64,000 nucleotides of DNA. Origin: Sphingomonas astaxanthinifaciens DSM 22298 (GTDB lineage Bacteria; Pseudomonadota; Alphaproteobacteria; Sphingomonadales; Sphingomonadaceae). Each line of letters opens with the position of its first letter. The first letter of the stretch is position 1. The notes beneath the pieces are model-generated. The model was not told the DNA's origin, searched no databases, and was given only the letters and a program-made list of their open reading frames with translations. Both the position numbers and the translations under genes were made by a program. The DNA lies in the NCBI RefSeq assembly GCF_000711715.1, contig NZ_JONN01000001.1, forward strand, positions 620,001-684,000. The letters are read 5' to 3'. Shown here one piece after another: positions 17,850 through 25,982 of the stretch.

Positions 17850-18446
17850 TTGGCCTCCCAGGAAATAGAAGCACTGGCCGGCGCGCTCGCACGGCTTCCC
17901 GGCCTCGGCCCGCGCTCGGCCCGCCGCGCGGTGCTGCACCTGATGAAGCGGCGCGAGGGTGCGCTCCTGCCCTTGCTCGCCGCATTGGAGACGGTCGCCG
18001 AGAAGCTCTCGACCTGCTCGATCTGCGGCAATGTCGACACCCGTGATCCCTGCACCATCTGCGCCGACCCGCGGCGCGACGAGAAGAGCCTGTGCGTGGT
18101 CGAGGAAGTCTCCGACCTGTGGGCGCTCGACCGCTCGCGGCTGTTTCCCGGGCGCTTCCACGTGCTCGGCGGGCGGCTCTCGGCGCTCGAGGGGGTTCGG
18201 CCCGAGGACCTCGCGATCGAACCCCTGCTGCGCCGGGTCGCGGGCGGCGGAATCGACGAGGTGGTGCTGGCGATGAACGCGACGCTCGAGGGGCAGACCA
18301 CCGCGCACTATCTCGCCGAGCGGCTCGAGAAATATCCCGTCCGCCTGACCCAGCTCGCCCACGGCCTGCCGGTCGGCGGCGAGCTCGACTATCTCGACGA
18401 GGGCACGCTGGCGCAGGCGCTGCGCGCGCGCCGCCCGGTCGCGTGA
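17850..18446 (+). CDS. recR: Recombination mediator protein RecR
   Basis: RecR works with RecF and RecO in loading RecA onto gapped DNA. From the TTG at 17850 the protein has 198 residues, the standard RecR length, with the helix-hairpin-helix [14 protein letters not shown] at about 10-25, a four-cysteine zinc motif [16 protein letters not shown], and a Toprim domain ([14 protein letters not shown] onward). The frame stays open upstream to an ATG at 17748, but those extra 34 residues are the translation of the dispersed repeat, so I prefer the TTG start. There is no clear ribosome site for the TTG. The stop overlaps the next gene by four bases. Confidence 0.9.
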   Translation: MASQEIEALAGALARLPGLGPRSARRAVLHLMKRREGALLPLLAALETVAEKLSTCSICGNVDTRDPCTICADPRRDEKSLCVVEEVSDLWALDRSRLFPGRFHVLGGRLSALEGVRPEDLAIEPLLRRVAGGGIDEVVLAMNATLEGQTTAHYLAERLEKYPVRLTQLAHGLPVGGELDYLDEGTLAQALRARRPVA

Positions 18447-19024
18447 GGGACCGCGACCTCGTCCGGCTGCACTGGCCTGAATCGCGCCGGCCCGCCTTCG
18501 ATACCCTGCTCGCGCTCGACGACCGGCTGGCCGAGGTCGCGCTCGGGGCGAGCCAGCCTGCGCTCGGCGCGATCAAGCTCGCCTGGTGGCACGACCAGCT
18601 CGCCGCGCTCGACACCCAGCCGGCCCCGCCCGAGCCGCTGCTCGCCCGGATCGCGGCCGAGCTTCCCCCGGTCGGCCTCACCGGCGCCGAGCTCGCCGCG
18701 CTGGCCGAGGCCTGGCAGCCGATCCTCGACGAGGAACCCGACCCGGCGCCGCGCGGGTCCGCGCTCTTCGCGCTGCTCGGGCGGCTCATCGGGGCCGAGG
18801 CGCGCGGCGGCGAGGCCTTTTCCCGCGCCGACCTCGCCCGCCGCTCGGGCGAGAGCGCCTGGCTCAAACGGCTCGATGTCATTCCCTCGCCGCGGCCCGC
18901 CCGGCCGGTGACCCTGCTCGATGCGCTCGGACGGCGCGATTCGGCGCGCTTCTGGCCGCCCGAGCCCGAAGCCACCCCGGGCCGCAGCTGGACCCTCATC
19001 CGCCATCGCCTGACCGGGCGTTGA
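18443..19024 (+). CDS. Squalene/phytoene synthase-like (NDUFAF6-type) short protein
   Basis: The 193-residue protein starts at a GTG that overlaps the recR stop (GTGA). [16 protein letters not shown] near residue 50 matches the conserved LRLAWWREAL helix of squalene/phytoene-synthase-fold proteins of the NDUFAF6 type, which are linked to respiratory complex assembly rather than isoprenoid chemistry. It is shorter than true synthases, and I do not see two DxxxD catalytic motifs, so synthase activity is unlikely. The second half (WLKRLDVIP, then RPVTLLDAL) is poorly conserved. Confidence 0.6.
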   Translation: MRDRDLVRLHWPESRRPAFDTLLALDDRLAEVALGASQPALGAIKLAWWHDQLAALDTQPAPPEPLLARIAAELPPVGLTGAELAALAEAWQPILDEEPDPAPRGSALFALLGRLIGAEARGGEAFSRADLARRSGESAWLKRLDVIPSPRPARPVTLLDALGRRDSARFWPPEPEATPGRSWTLIRHRLTGR

Positions 19025-19084
19025 CGCGGGGCGGCGAAGCGGGAACAATCGCGCCCGCCGGATCGATGCCAGTGGAGGTCAGCC

Positions 19085-19531
19085 ATGACCCGCCTCATCG
19101 CCGGTGCCCTTGCCGCCATCCTGCTCGCCTCGGGGCTGTTCGTCTTCTTCACCAGCCGGGCCGCCGAGCCCGTCCGGCTCGCGTCCGCGCCGCCGGTCTC
19201 CGCCGCCGCGCCCCTGGTCGCGATCCCCTCGCCCGCCTATCGCGCGCCGCCGCTCGCCAGCCCCAGGTCACGCGAGGAAAAGCGCTTCGCCCGGGCCGAC
19301 AAGGACGATGACGGGCGGATCACCGCCGCCGAACTGTTCGAGCCGCGGCGCAAGGCCTTCGCCAAGCTCGACACCAACGGCAACGGCAGCCTCAGCTTCG
19401 AGGAATGGGCGGTCAGGACCGTCGACAAGTTCGCCGCCGCCGATCAGGACCGCTCGGGCTGGCTGACGCCCGCCGAATATGCCGCGACCGCACCCAAGCC
19501 GCCCAAGCGCAAGGCTGTCTGTTCCTGTTGA
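19085..19531 (+). CDS. EF-hand calcium-binding exported protein
   Basis: The 148-residue protein has a signal peptide or membrane anchor (MTRLIAGALAAILLASGLFVFF) and a proline/alanine-rich linker. Three EF-hand loops follow: DKDDDGRITAAE, DTNGNGSLSFEE and DQDRSGWLTPAE. Spacing and acidic residues fit calcium binding. The C-terminus ends with KRKAVCSC. Such periplasmic EF-hand proteins are frequent in sphingomonads, but their function is largely undefined. A GGAGG site lies 8-12 bases before the ATG. Confidence 0.85.
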   Translation: MTRLIAGALAAILLASGLFVFFTSRAAEPVRLASAPPVSAAAPLVAIPSPAYRAPPLASPRSREEKRFARADKDDDGRITAAELFEPRRKAFAKLDTNGNGSLSFEEWAVRTVDKFAAADQDRSGWLTPAEYAATAPKPPKRKAVCSC

Positions 19532-19595
19532 TTTGCCAACGACTTAACGTTCGACTAATGTTCTTCCGGGCCCTCCGGTCCGGAAGGGTAATCCT

Positions 19596-20006
19596 GTGCA
19601 GTTCAAGCGTCTCGCCTACACCAGCCTTGCGGCGCTCGACCTCACGGTGGAGCAATTGTTCGACATCGGGCAGACCGCCCGGGACCTTAACGGGCTCGAC
19701 GGAATCACCGGGCTGCTGCTCTTCAACGGAACCCATTTCCTGCAGTGGATCGAGGGCGCGCCGGAGGCGATCGACGACCTCATGGAACGGCTCCGCCGCG
19801 ATCCCCGTCACAGCGCGGTCGAGATTCGCGAGACCGAGCTCGCGGACGAGCGCCTGTTTCCCGACTGGTCGATGAAGCTGGTGCGGGTGCGGACCCATTA
19901 TCAGGAGGCGCACGACGACGTGCTCGAGAAGCTTCCGGTGGGCCTGTCCGACGCCATCCGCGCGCGGATCGCGGGCATGGTCGAACTGATCAGCGTCGAG
20001 GTCTGA
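19596..20006 (+). CDS. Short BLUF-domain blue-light photoreceptor
   Basis: The 136-residue protein is a stand-alone BLUF domain that binds FAD and senses blue light. Key residues are all present: Tyr8 (RLAYTS), Asn32 (RDLNGLDGITG), Gln50 (FLQWIEG), and Trp91/Met93 (FPDWSM). The start is a GTG with GGAAGGG a few bases upstream. After the BLUF core there are only about 35 residues, probably a helical cap, so it must signal to a partner protein. No effector gene is directly linked; it lies 4 bases from the convergent trmFO stop. Confidence 0.9.
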   Translation: MQFKRLAYTSLAALDLTVEQLFDIGQTARDLNGLDGITGLLLFNGTHFLQWIEGAPEAIDDLMERLRRDPRHSAVEIRETELADERLFPDWSMKLVRVRTHYQEAHDDVLEKLPVGLSDAIRARIAGMVELISVEV

Positions 20007-20010
20007 CCGT

Positions 20011-21348
20011 TCAGGCGGCGGCGGCGACCTCGGCCTGGCCGGTCGCAGCCAGCCATTCGCCGAAGGCCGCACGCGCCCGGTCGGTATAGGCCTTCTTGCG
20101 GTCGGCCTTGCGGAAGCGCTCGGGGAGCGGCGGCATCAGCCCGAAATTGACGTTCATCGGCTGGAAGGTCTCGGGATTGGCATCGCCTGTGATGTGGCCG
20201 AGCAGCGCGCCGAGCGCGGTGGTGCTCGGCGGCGGTGCCAGCTCCTCGCCGCGCGCCTCGGCGGCGGCGAAGCGCGCGGCGACGAGGCCGATGGCGGCGC
20301 TCTCGACATAGCCTTCGCAGCCGGTGATCTGACCGGCGAAGCGGACATTGGGCCTGCTCTTCAGCCGCAGCTGCCGGTCGAGCAGCTCGGGCGAACGGAT
20401 GAAGCTGTTGCGGTGAATGCCGCCGAGCCGCGCGAATTCGGCATTCTCCAGCCCCGGGATGGTGCGGAAGATGCGGACCTGCTCGCCATGCTTCAATTTG
20501 GTCTGGAAGCCGACGATGTTCCACAGCGTCCCGCTGGCATTGTCCTGGCGCAGCTGGACGCAGGCATAAGGCCAGCGCCCGGTTTTCGGATCGTCGAGCC
20601 CGACGCCCTTCAGCGGCCCGAAGCGCAATGTCTCGGGGCCCCGCTGGGCCATGACCTCGATCGGCATGCAGCCCTCGAAATAGGGCGTGTCCTTTTCCCA
20701 CTCCTTGAATTCGGTCTTCTCGCCCGCATTGAGCGCGGCGACGAAGGCCTCATATTGCTCGCGGGTGAGCGGGCAGTTGATATAGTCGTCGCCGCCCTTG
20801 CCCCAGCGCGCGGCCTTCCAGGCGACGCCCATGTCGATGCTGTCGCCATGGACGATCGGCGCGATGGCGTCGAAGAAGGCGAGGGCGCCCTTGCCCGTCT
20901 CGGCGGCGATCGATTCCGCCAGCTTGGAGCCGGTCAGCGGCCCGGTGGCGATGATGCAAGGGTGGTCGGGCAGCGCGTCGGCGCGCTCGCGGTGGATGCT
21001 GATGTTGGGGTGCGCCTCGAGTGCCGCGGTGACCCTGGCGGCGAAGCCCTCGCGATCGACCGCCAGCGCCGATCCCGCCGGCACCTTGGTCGCGTCGGCG
21101 CAGGCCATGATGAGGCTGCCCATCCGCCGCATCTCCTGGTGGAGCAGGCCAACGGCATTGTTCTCGGCATCGTCCGAGCGGAAGCTGTTCGAGCAGACCA
21201 TCTCGGCCAGCCGGTCGCTCTCGTGCGCCGGGGTCATGTCGCCGCCGCCGCGCATCTCGCTCAAGCGGACCTTGAGCCCCGCCTCGGCCAGCTGCCACGC
21301 CGCTTCCGACCCGGCGAGCCCGCCGCCGATGATGTGAATCTCGTGCAT
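20011..21348 (-). CDS. trmFO: Folate-dependent tRNA uridine-54 methyltransferase TrmFO
   Basis: The 445-residue flavoprotein uses methylene-tetrahydrofolate to make 5-methyluridine at tRNA position 54. The N-terminal FAD motif [18 protein letters not shown] is followed by the family signatures [21 protein letters not shown]-type sequence, [17 protein letters not shown] and [12 protein letters not shown]. The length is typical. It has no operon partner here: GH13 diverges upstream and BLUF converges downstream. Confidence 0.95.
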   Translation of the reverse strand: MHEIHIIGGGLAGSEAAWQLAEAGLKVRLSEMRGGGDMTPAHESDRLAEMVCSNSFRSDDAENNAVGLLHQEMRRMGSLIMACADATKVPAGSALAVDREGFAARVTAALEAHPNISIHRERADALPDHPCIIATGPLTGSKLAESIAAETGKGALAFFDAIAPIVHGDSIDMGVAWKAARWGKGGDDYINCPLTREQYEAFVAALNAGEKTEFKEWEKDTPYFEGCMPIEVMAQRGPETLRFGPLKGVGLDDPKTGRWPYACVQLRQDNASGTLWNIVGFQTKLKHGEQVRIFRTIPGLENAEFARLGGIHRNSFIRSPELLDRQLRLKSRPNVRFAGQITGCEGYVESAAIGLVAARFAAAEARGEELAPPPSTTALGALLGHITGDANPETFQPMNVNFGLMPPLPERFRKADRKKAYTDRARAAFGEWLAATGQAEVAAAA

Positions 21349-21434
21349 GGCCTGCGCCTTAGCGCCGGCGGCAATCGAATTGAATACGTGTGCAAAGGCT
21401 GGCGGGGCGGGCACGGCCATGCTTCATTCGGGCG

Positions 21435-22820
21435 ATGAAGAGCCTCCTCCTCGCCGCCGCCGCGCTGGCCCTCTCCGGTCCCTCCGCTGCCATCGCCGGT
21501 CGCTATGCCCCCCAGGACCTCTCGGGCGTCAGGCATCCCGACTGGGCCAAGGACGCGGTCATCTACCAGATCAACACCCGCCAGTTCACGCCCGAGGGGA
21601 CGTTCAGGGCCGCGGAGCGCGAGCTTCCGCGACTGAAGGCAATGGGGGTCGATATCCTGTGGGTGATGCCGATCCAGCCGATCGGGGTGAAGAACCGCAA
21701 GGGAACGCTCGGCTCGCCCTACAGCGTCAAGGACTATCGCGCGGTCAATCCCGAGTTCGGGACCTTGGCCGACTTCCAGCGCTTCGTCCGCGCCGCGCAC
21801 GGGGAGGGGATGAAGGTCATCATCGACTGGGTCGCCAACCACAGCGCCTGGGACAATCCGCTCGTGACGCAGCATCCCGACTGGTACGACCACGACTGGA
21901 AGGGCGACTTCCGGCCGACGCCCTGGTGGGACTGGTCCGACATCATCGACTTCGATTATTCGAAGGAGGGCCTGCGCCAGTATATGGCGGACTCGATGCT
22001 CTACTGGGTGCGGACCGCCGACATCGACGGCTTCCGCGCCGACGTTGCCGCCTACATCCCGCTCGACTTCTGGGAGAAGGTCCGCGCCGACGCCGACCGG
22101 ATCAAGCCGGTCTTCATGCTCGGCGAGGCGCAGATGCGCGACCTCCACTACAAGGCGTTCGACGCGACCTACGGCTGGGGCTGGTACAATGCGCTCGCCG
22201 ACATCGCCAAGGGGCGGGCCGATACGGGCGCGCTGTTCGGCTATTTCAGCGAGAACGAGAGCGCCTGGCCGGGGGGCGCGATGCGGATGGTCTATGCCGA
22301 GAACCACGACCAGAATGCCTGGCACGGCACCGGCGAGGAAGTCTTCGGACCGGCGCTGAACAATGTCCACGTCCTCGCCTTCGTCGGCGAGGGCATCCCG
22401 CTCATCTACAACGGCGAGGAGGCGGGCAATCCCAAGCGCCTGAAATTCTTCGAGAAGGATCCGATCGCCTGGCGCGAGCATCCCAATCGTGCGCTGTTCA
22501 CGCGGCTGGCCGCGCTCAAGAGCCGCAACAAGGCGCTCTGGAATGCGCCGTGGGGCGGGCGGATGGTCGGCGTGGTCAACGACAAGCCGCAGAAGGTCTT
22601 CTCGTTCGTCAGGCAGGCGAGCGGCGACCGGGTGCTTGCCGTCTTCAATTTCTCGGCCGAGCCGCAGACCTTCCGCTTCACCGAGCGGCTGGCCGACGGC
22701 GCCTGGAGCGACGCCGAGACGGGCGCGGTGGTGCGGATCGGGGCGGACACGAGCCTGACCCTCGCCCCGTGGAGCAACCGGGTCTTCGAGCAGGGCGTGG
22801 TGCGGAGCCGCGCGCGCTGA
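21435..22820 (+). CDS. Secreted GH13 alpha-amylase-family glycosidase
   Basis: The 461-residue protein has a cleavable signal peptide (MKSLLLAAAALALSGPSAAIAG) and an alpha-amylase (beta/alpha)8 barrel. Catalytic residues are recognisable: nucleophile Asp203 (DGFRADVA), acid/base Glu231 (MLGEAQM) and transition-state Asp292 (AENHDQN), with region I as DWVANHS. A C-terminal beta domain follows. It probably hydrolyses alpha-glucans or small alpha-glucosides in the periplasm or outside the cell; the exact specificity is open. A G+A-rich site is weak before the ATG. The stop codon lies inside a palindrome shared with the convergent sugar transferase gene. Confidence 0.88.
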   Translation: MKSLLLAAAALALSGPSAAIAGRYAPQDLSGVRHPDWAKDAVIYQINTRQFTPEGTFRAAERELPRLKAMGVDILWVMPIQPIGVKNRKGTLGSPYSVKDYRAVNPEFGTLADFQRFVRAAHGEGMKVIIDWVANHSAWDNPLVTQHPDWYDHDWKGDFRPTPWWDWSDIIDFDYSKEGLRQYMADSMLYWVRTADIDGFRADVAAYIPLDFWEKVRADADRIKPVFMLGEAQMRDLHYKAFDATYGWGWYNALADIAKGRADTGALFGYFSENESAWPGGAMRMVYAENHDQNAWHGTGEEVFGPALNNVHVLAFVGEGIPLIYNGEEAGNPKRLKFFEKDPIAWREHPNRALFTRLAALKSRNKALWNAPWGGRMVGVVNDKPQKVFSFVRQASGDRVLAVFNFSAEPQTFRFTERLADGAWSDAETGAVVRIGADTSLTLAPWSNRVFEQGVVRSRAR

Positions 22821-22833
22821 TCGTCAGCGCGCG
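22811..22833. terminator. Palindrome across two convergent stop codons
   Basis: CGCGCGCTGA (22811-22820) and TCAGCGCGCG (22824-22833) are a perfect 10-bp inverted repeat with a 3-base spacer. The left arm ends in the TGA of the GH13 gene; the right arm contains the stop of the sugar transferase on the other strand. It may form a hairpin ending both transcripts, although no T-run follows. Confidence 0.5.
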
Positions 22834-24110
22834 CCGAAGCCGGTCAGCATCGTCCGCAGCGTCTTGAAGACGATGAGGAGGTCGAGGAACGGCGAGAAAT
22901 ATTTGATGTAGTAGAAGTCGTACTGCAGCTTCTCGTGGATCTCGTCGACCTCGGCGACATGGCCCTGGTTGGTCTGGGCCCAGCCGGTGATCCCGGGCTT
23001 CACTACGTGGCGATAGCGGTAGAAGGGGATCTCGCCGACATACCAGTGCGAGAGGACCTCGGCCTCGGGACGCGGGCCGATCCAGCTCATCTGCCCCTTG
23101 AGGATGTTCCAGACCTGCGGCAGCTCGTCGATCCGGCTCTTCCGCAGGAACGCGCCGACGCGGGTGATGCGGGGGTCGAGGTCGCCGGTCATGGCAGCGG
23201 CGCGGGCGTCGGTCGCCTCGCCCTTGCTGACCCGCATGGTGCGGAACTTGACCACCTTGAAGCTGCGGCCGCGGTGTCCGATGCGGGCCTGGCGGAACAG
23301 CACCGGGCCGCCGTCGTCGAGAAGGATCGCGAGCGCCGCCACGGCCATGATCGGCAGCAGGAAAGGCAGCGAGATGAGCGCTGTCGCGAAGTCGATCAGG
23401 GTCTTCAGGTGGAAATAGCCGCGTGCCGGGACCAGCGAGCCGAAGCTGTTCTCGGACAAGTGGTCGATCTCGACCCGGCCGGTCAGCGATTCGGTCAGCG
23501 GCTTGATCTGGTAGACGATCATCCCCGCCAGCGCGGCGTCGGCGAGAAAGGCCTCCCACGCCGGGGTGAGCTCGGCCGAGAAATCGGCGACCACCGCGTC
23601 GCAGCGCCGGGCGAGGTCCAGCCGCGGCGCGTCGAGCCGGATCCAGCTGACATTGTCGAGCTGGGCGAGCCGTCGCCAGCTGCCCACGGGCACCACCCCG
23701 ATCTGCATCGCGGTGCGCCGCTGGACGAGGAAATAGATGAGATAGAACCAGGCCACGTGGAGCAGGAAGCCGGCGATGAAGGCGGTGCGGTCGTAGGGCA
23801 GGCGGGTGAAGAAGAAGAAGGCCAGCACCGAGCCGTGCGCGGCAAGGCAGGTCGGCAGGATGACGAGGCTCGAGCGGATGCCCGGATAGGGCTCGACGCT
23901 GAGCCGCAGCCACAGGGCGATCCCGACCGCGACCACATTGGCGTAGAAGGCGTTGAGCGTCGCTTCCCACAGGAGGTTCGGGGTCAGCATCAGCCGCGCG
24001 ATCAGCGGCCACACCGCCGCGACCAGGATCGCGCCGAGCAGCTGCACGCGGCGGCGGCCCAGCCAGCTTCCGCGGCGAACGTGCTGGACGGGGGAGATCT
24101 GAAGCATCAT
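22824..24110 (-). CDS. Polyprenyl-phosphate sugar-1-phosphate transferase (exopolysaccharide initiation)
   Basis: The 428-residue protein has four or five N-terminal membrane segments, a nucleotide-binding-like middle region and a C-terminal bacterial sugar-transferase domain (WcaJ/WbaP type, about 245-428). Core motifs are present: GPVLFRQARIG, FKVVKFRTM, RKSRIDELPQVWNILKG, SWIGPRPE and KPGITGWAQ. It would transfer sugar-1-phosphate from a UDP-sugar to undecaprenyl phosphate at the inner membrane, starting a surface polysaccharide. It lies 22 bases downstream of a nucleotide-sugar dehydrogenase, a natural partner. Two adjacent ATGs are possible starts. Confidence 0.9.
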   Translation of the reverse strand: MMLQISPVQHVRRGSWLGRRRVQLLGAILVAAVWPLIARLMLTPNLLWEATLNAFYANVVAVGIALWLRLSVEPYPGIRSSLVILPTCLAAHGSVLAFFFFTRLPYDRTAFIAGFLLHVAWFYLIYFLVQRRTAMQIGVVPVGSWRRLAQLDNVSWIRLDAPRLDLARRCDAVVADFSAELTPAWEAFLADAALAGMIVYQIKPLTESLTGRVEIDHLSENSFGSLVPARGYFHLKTLIDFATALISLPFLLPIMAVAALAILLDDGGPVLFRQARIGHRGRSFKVVKFRTMRVSKGEATDARAAAMTGDLDPRITRVGAFLRKSRIDELPQVWNILKGQMSWIGPRPEAEVLSHWYVGEIPFYRYRHVVKPGITGWAQTNQGHVAEVDEIHEKLQYDFYYIKYFSPFLDLLIVFKTLRTMLTGFGAR

Positions 24111-24132
24111 CGACGGGCTACGGACACGCTCG

Positions 24133-25404
24133 CTACAGGGTCCAGATCGGGTGTGCCGAGCCGGGACGATCCTGCCACAAACGCTTGAGATCCGCCAATT
24201 GTCCGCCCTCACGCAGCCATGACGTCAGTTTCTCGTGCGACAGTGACTTGTAGGCATCATGGGCAACCGCGCCGACCACGAGATCGACCGGCTCGGCCAT
24301 GGTCTCGGGGTCGGTGAGGCTGATTCCATATTCGTGATCGGCCTCGGCCGGGTCGGCGAGGGGATCGGCGACCAGCACCTCGTGGCCGAGCCATTCCAGC
24401 CGGCGGATGACGTCGATCACCCGGCTGTTGCGCAGGTCGGGGACATTCTCCTTGAACGTCAGGCCCAGCACCAGCACGCGCCCCGCCTTGTTCGCCAGCC
24501 GCTCGTGGAGCCGATCGGCGATCCACTCGCCCATGCCGTCATTGGTCTCGCGGCCGGCGAGGATGATCTGCGGCCAGTGACCGAGCTCGCGGGCGCGATG
24601 GGCCAGGTAATAGGGATCGACGCCGATGCAGTGGCCGCCGACGAGTCCCGGCTCGAAGGGCAGGAAGTTCCACTTGGTCCGCGCCGCCGCCAGCACGTCC
24701 CAGATGCTGAGGTCGAGCTTGGCGAAGATCTGCGTGATCTCGTTGATGAAGGCGATGTTGATGTCGCGCTGGGCATTCTCGATCACCTTGGCGGCCTCGG
24801 CGGCCTTGATCGAGGCGGCGGCGAAGATCTTGCCTCCGTTCATGCGGCCGTAAAGGTCGGTCAGGATCGCGCTGGTCGCCTCGTCCTCGCCCGCGACGAC
24901 CTTGACGATCTTGTCGACCGTATGCTCGCGGTCGCCCGGGTTGATCCGCTCGGGACTGTAGCCGAGCGTGAAATGGGTGCCGCGCGTCAGGCCGCCGACG
25001 CGCTCGAGCTCGGGGCCGCAAATGTCCTCGGTGACGCCGGGATAGACGGTGCTTTCGTAGACCACCACCGCCGGCCGGGCGGGATCGATCATGGTCGCGA
25101 CGCTGCGGGTCGCCGAAAGAAGGGGCCGCAGGTCGGGCATATTGGAGCCGTCGACCGGAGTCGGCACGGTGACGATATAGACGTCCGCGCCGCGCGCCTC
25201 GGCGGGGTCGGTGGTGAGCCGCAAGGTCGAGGCGGCCAGCCGCTCGGCGGTGATTTCACGAGTCCGGTCCTCGCCGCGGCGCAGCTCGGCGACCCGGTTC
25301 GCGTCGATGTCGAAGCCGGTAACGTTGCCATGTTCCGCCAGCGCTACCGCGAGCGGGAGCCCGACATAGCCAAGGCCGACGACGACAATATGCTGATCTT
25401 GCAA
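24133..25404 (-). CDS. Nucleotide-sugar dehydrogenase (UDP-GlcNAc/GalNAc 6-dehydrogenase type)
   Basis: The 423-residue enzyme oxidises a UDP-sugar at C6 to the uronic acid with NAD. It shows the Rossmann start VVGLGYVGLPLAVALA, the substrate lysine in AAKVIENAQRDINIAF, and the catalytic cysteine in GGHCIGVDPYYLA. The sequence VPTPVDGSNMPDL and the overall pattern resemble TviB/WbpO/WbpA-like enzymes more than UDP-glucose dehydrogenase. It pairs with the downstream sugar transferase and suggests a uronic-acid-containing exopolysaccharide. The rest of the polysaccharide locus is not in the window. Confidence 0.9.
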   Translation of the reverse strand: MQDQHIVVVGLGYVGLPLAVALAEHGNVTGFDIDANRVAELRRGEDRTREITAERLAASTLRLTTDPAEARGADVYIVTVPTPVDGSNMPDLRPLLSATRSVATMIDPARPAVVVYESTVYPGVTEDICGPELERVGGLTRGTHFTLGYSPERINPGDREHTVDKIVKVVAGEDEATSAILTDLYGRMNGGKIFAAASIKAAEAAKVIENAQRDINIAFINEITQIFAKLDLSIWDVLAAARTKWNFLPFEPGLVGGHCIGVDPYYLAHRARELGHWPQIILAGRETNDGMGEWIADRLHERLANKAGRVLVLGLTFKENVPDLRNSRVIDVIRRLEWLGHEVLVADPLADPAEADHEYGISLTDPETMAEPVDLVVGAVAHDAYKSLSHEKLTSWLREGGQLADLKRLWQDRPGSAHPIWTL

Positions 25405-25586
25405 GGAAAGCCTTTCACCGATTTGCCCTGCTCATAGGGTGCTGGGATGACACGGCAAGGACATGATCGTCCTTTGCGTCGCCTGGACGTGCAACCCGAT
25501 GCCCCGGCGGGAGTTGCGCCTTCATGATGTTTCCCGGCTCACGGCGGGGGCGTCATTCTTGTAACCACGTGGGTGGGAGTGCCGCC

Positions 25587-25976
25587 ATGACCAAGTTTTC
25601 GTTCGTCACCGGCCTTGCAGCGACTGCGCTGCTGGCTAGCGGCGCTGCCGCGCAGTGGGTTCCCGGCTCGGAGATCGCCGGCCAGACCCTCCAGGTCGAG
25701 ACCAACGGCATCGTCAACAACATCACCTTCCAGCCGGGCGGGACCGCGACCATCACCACCCCGAGCGGCCAGGCGATCCCCGCCAGCTGGACCGCGGGCG
25801 GCGGCCAGCTGTGCCTGCGCACCGGCGCGGCGTCGGAATGCTTCCCCTACACCCAGGCCTTCCAGGCCGGGCAGAGCGTGACCGCCACCAGCAGCTGCGG
25901 CGCGACCAGCCGCTGGCTCGCCAATGCGACCAACCAGCCGATGCAGCCTGCCCGTTCGGCCGGCGAACGCGGCTAA
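25587..25976 (+). CDS. Hypothetical secreted protein
   Basis: The 129-residue protein has a clear signal peptide (MTKFSFVTGLAATALLASGAAAQ). The mature part contains repeated beta-strand-like text such as VNNITFQPGGTATITTP and two pairs of cysteines (LCLRTGAASECF, then SSCG). This fits a small disulfide-bonded periplasmic domain. GGGAG precedes the ATG. I do not recognise a family with confidence. It converges with the AMP nucleosidase gene, six bases apart. Confidence 0.65.
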   Translation: MTKFSFVTGLAATALLASGAAAQWVPGSEIAGQTLQVETNGIVNNITFQPGGTATITTPSGQAIPASWTAGGGQLCLRTGAASECFPYTQAFQAGQSVTATSSCGATSRWLANATNQPMQPARSAGERG

Positions 25977-25982
25977 CAGCTC

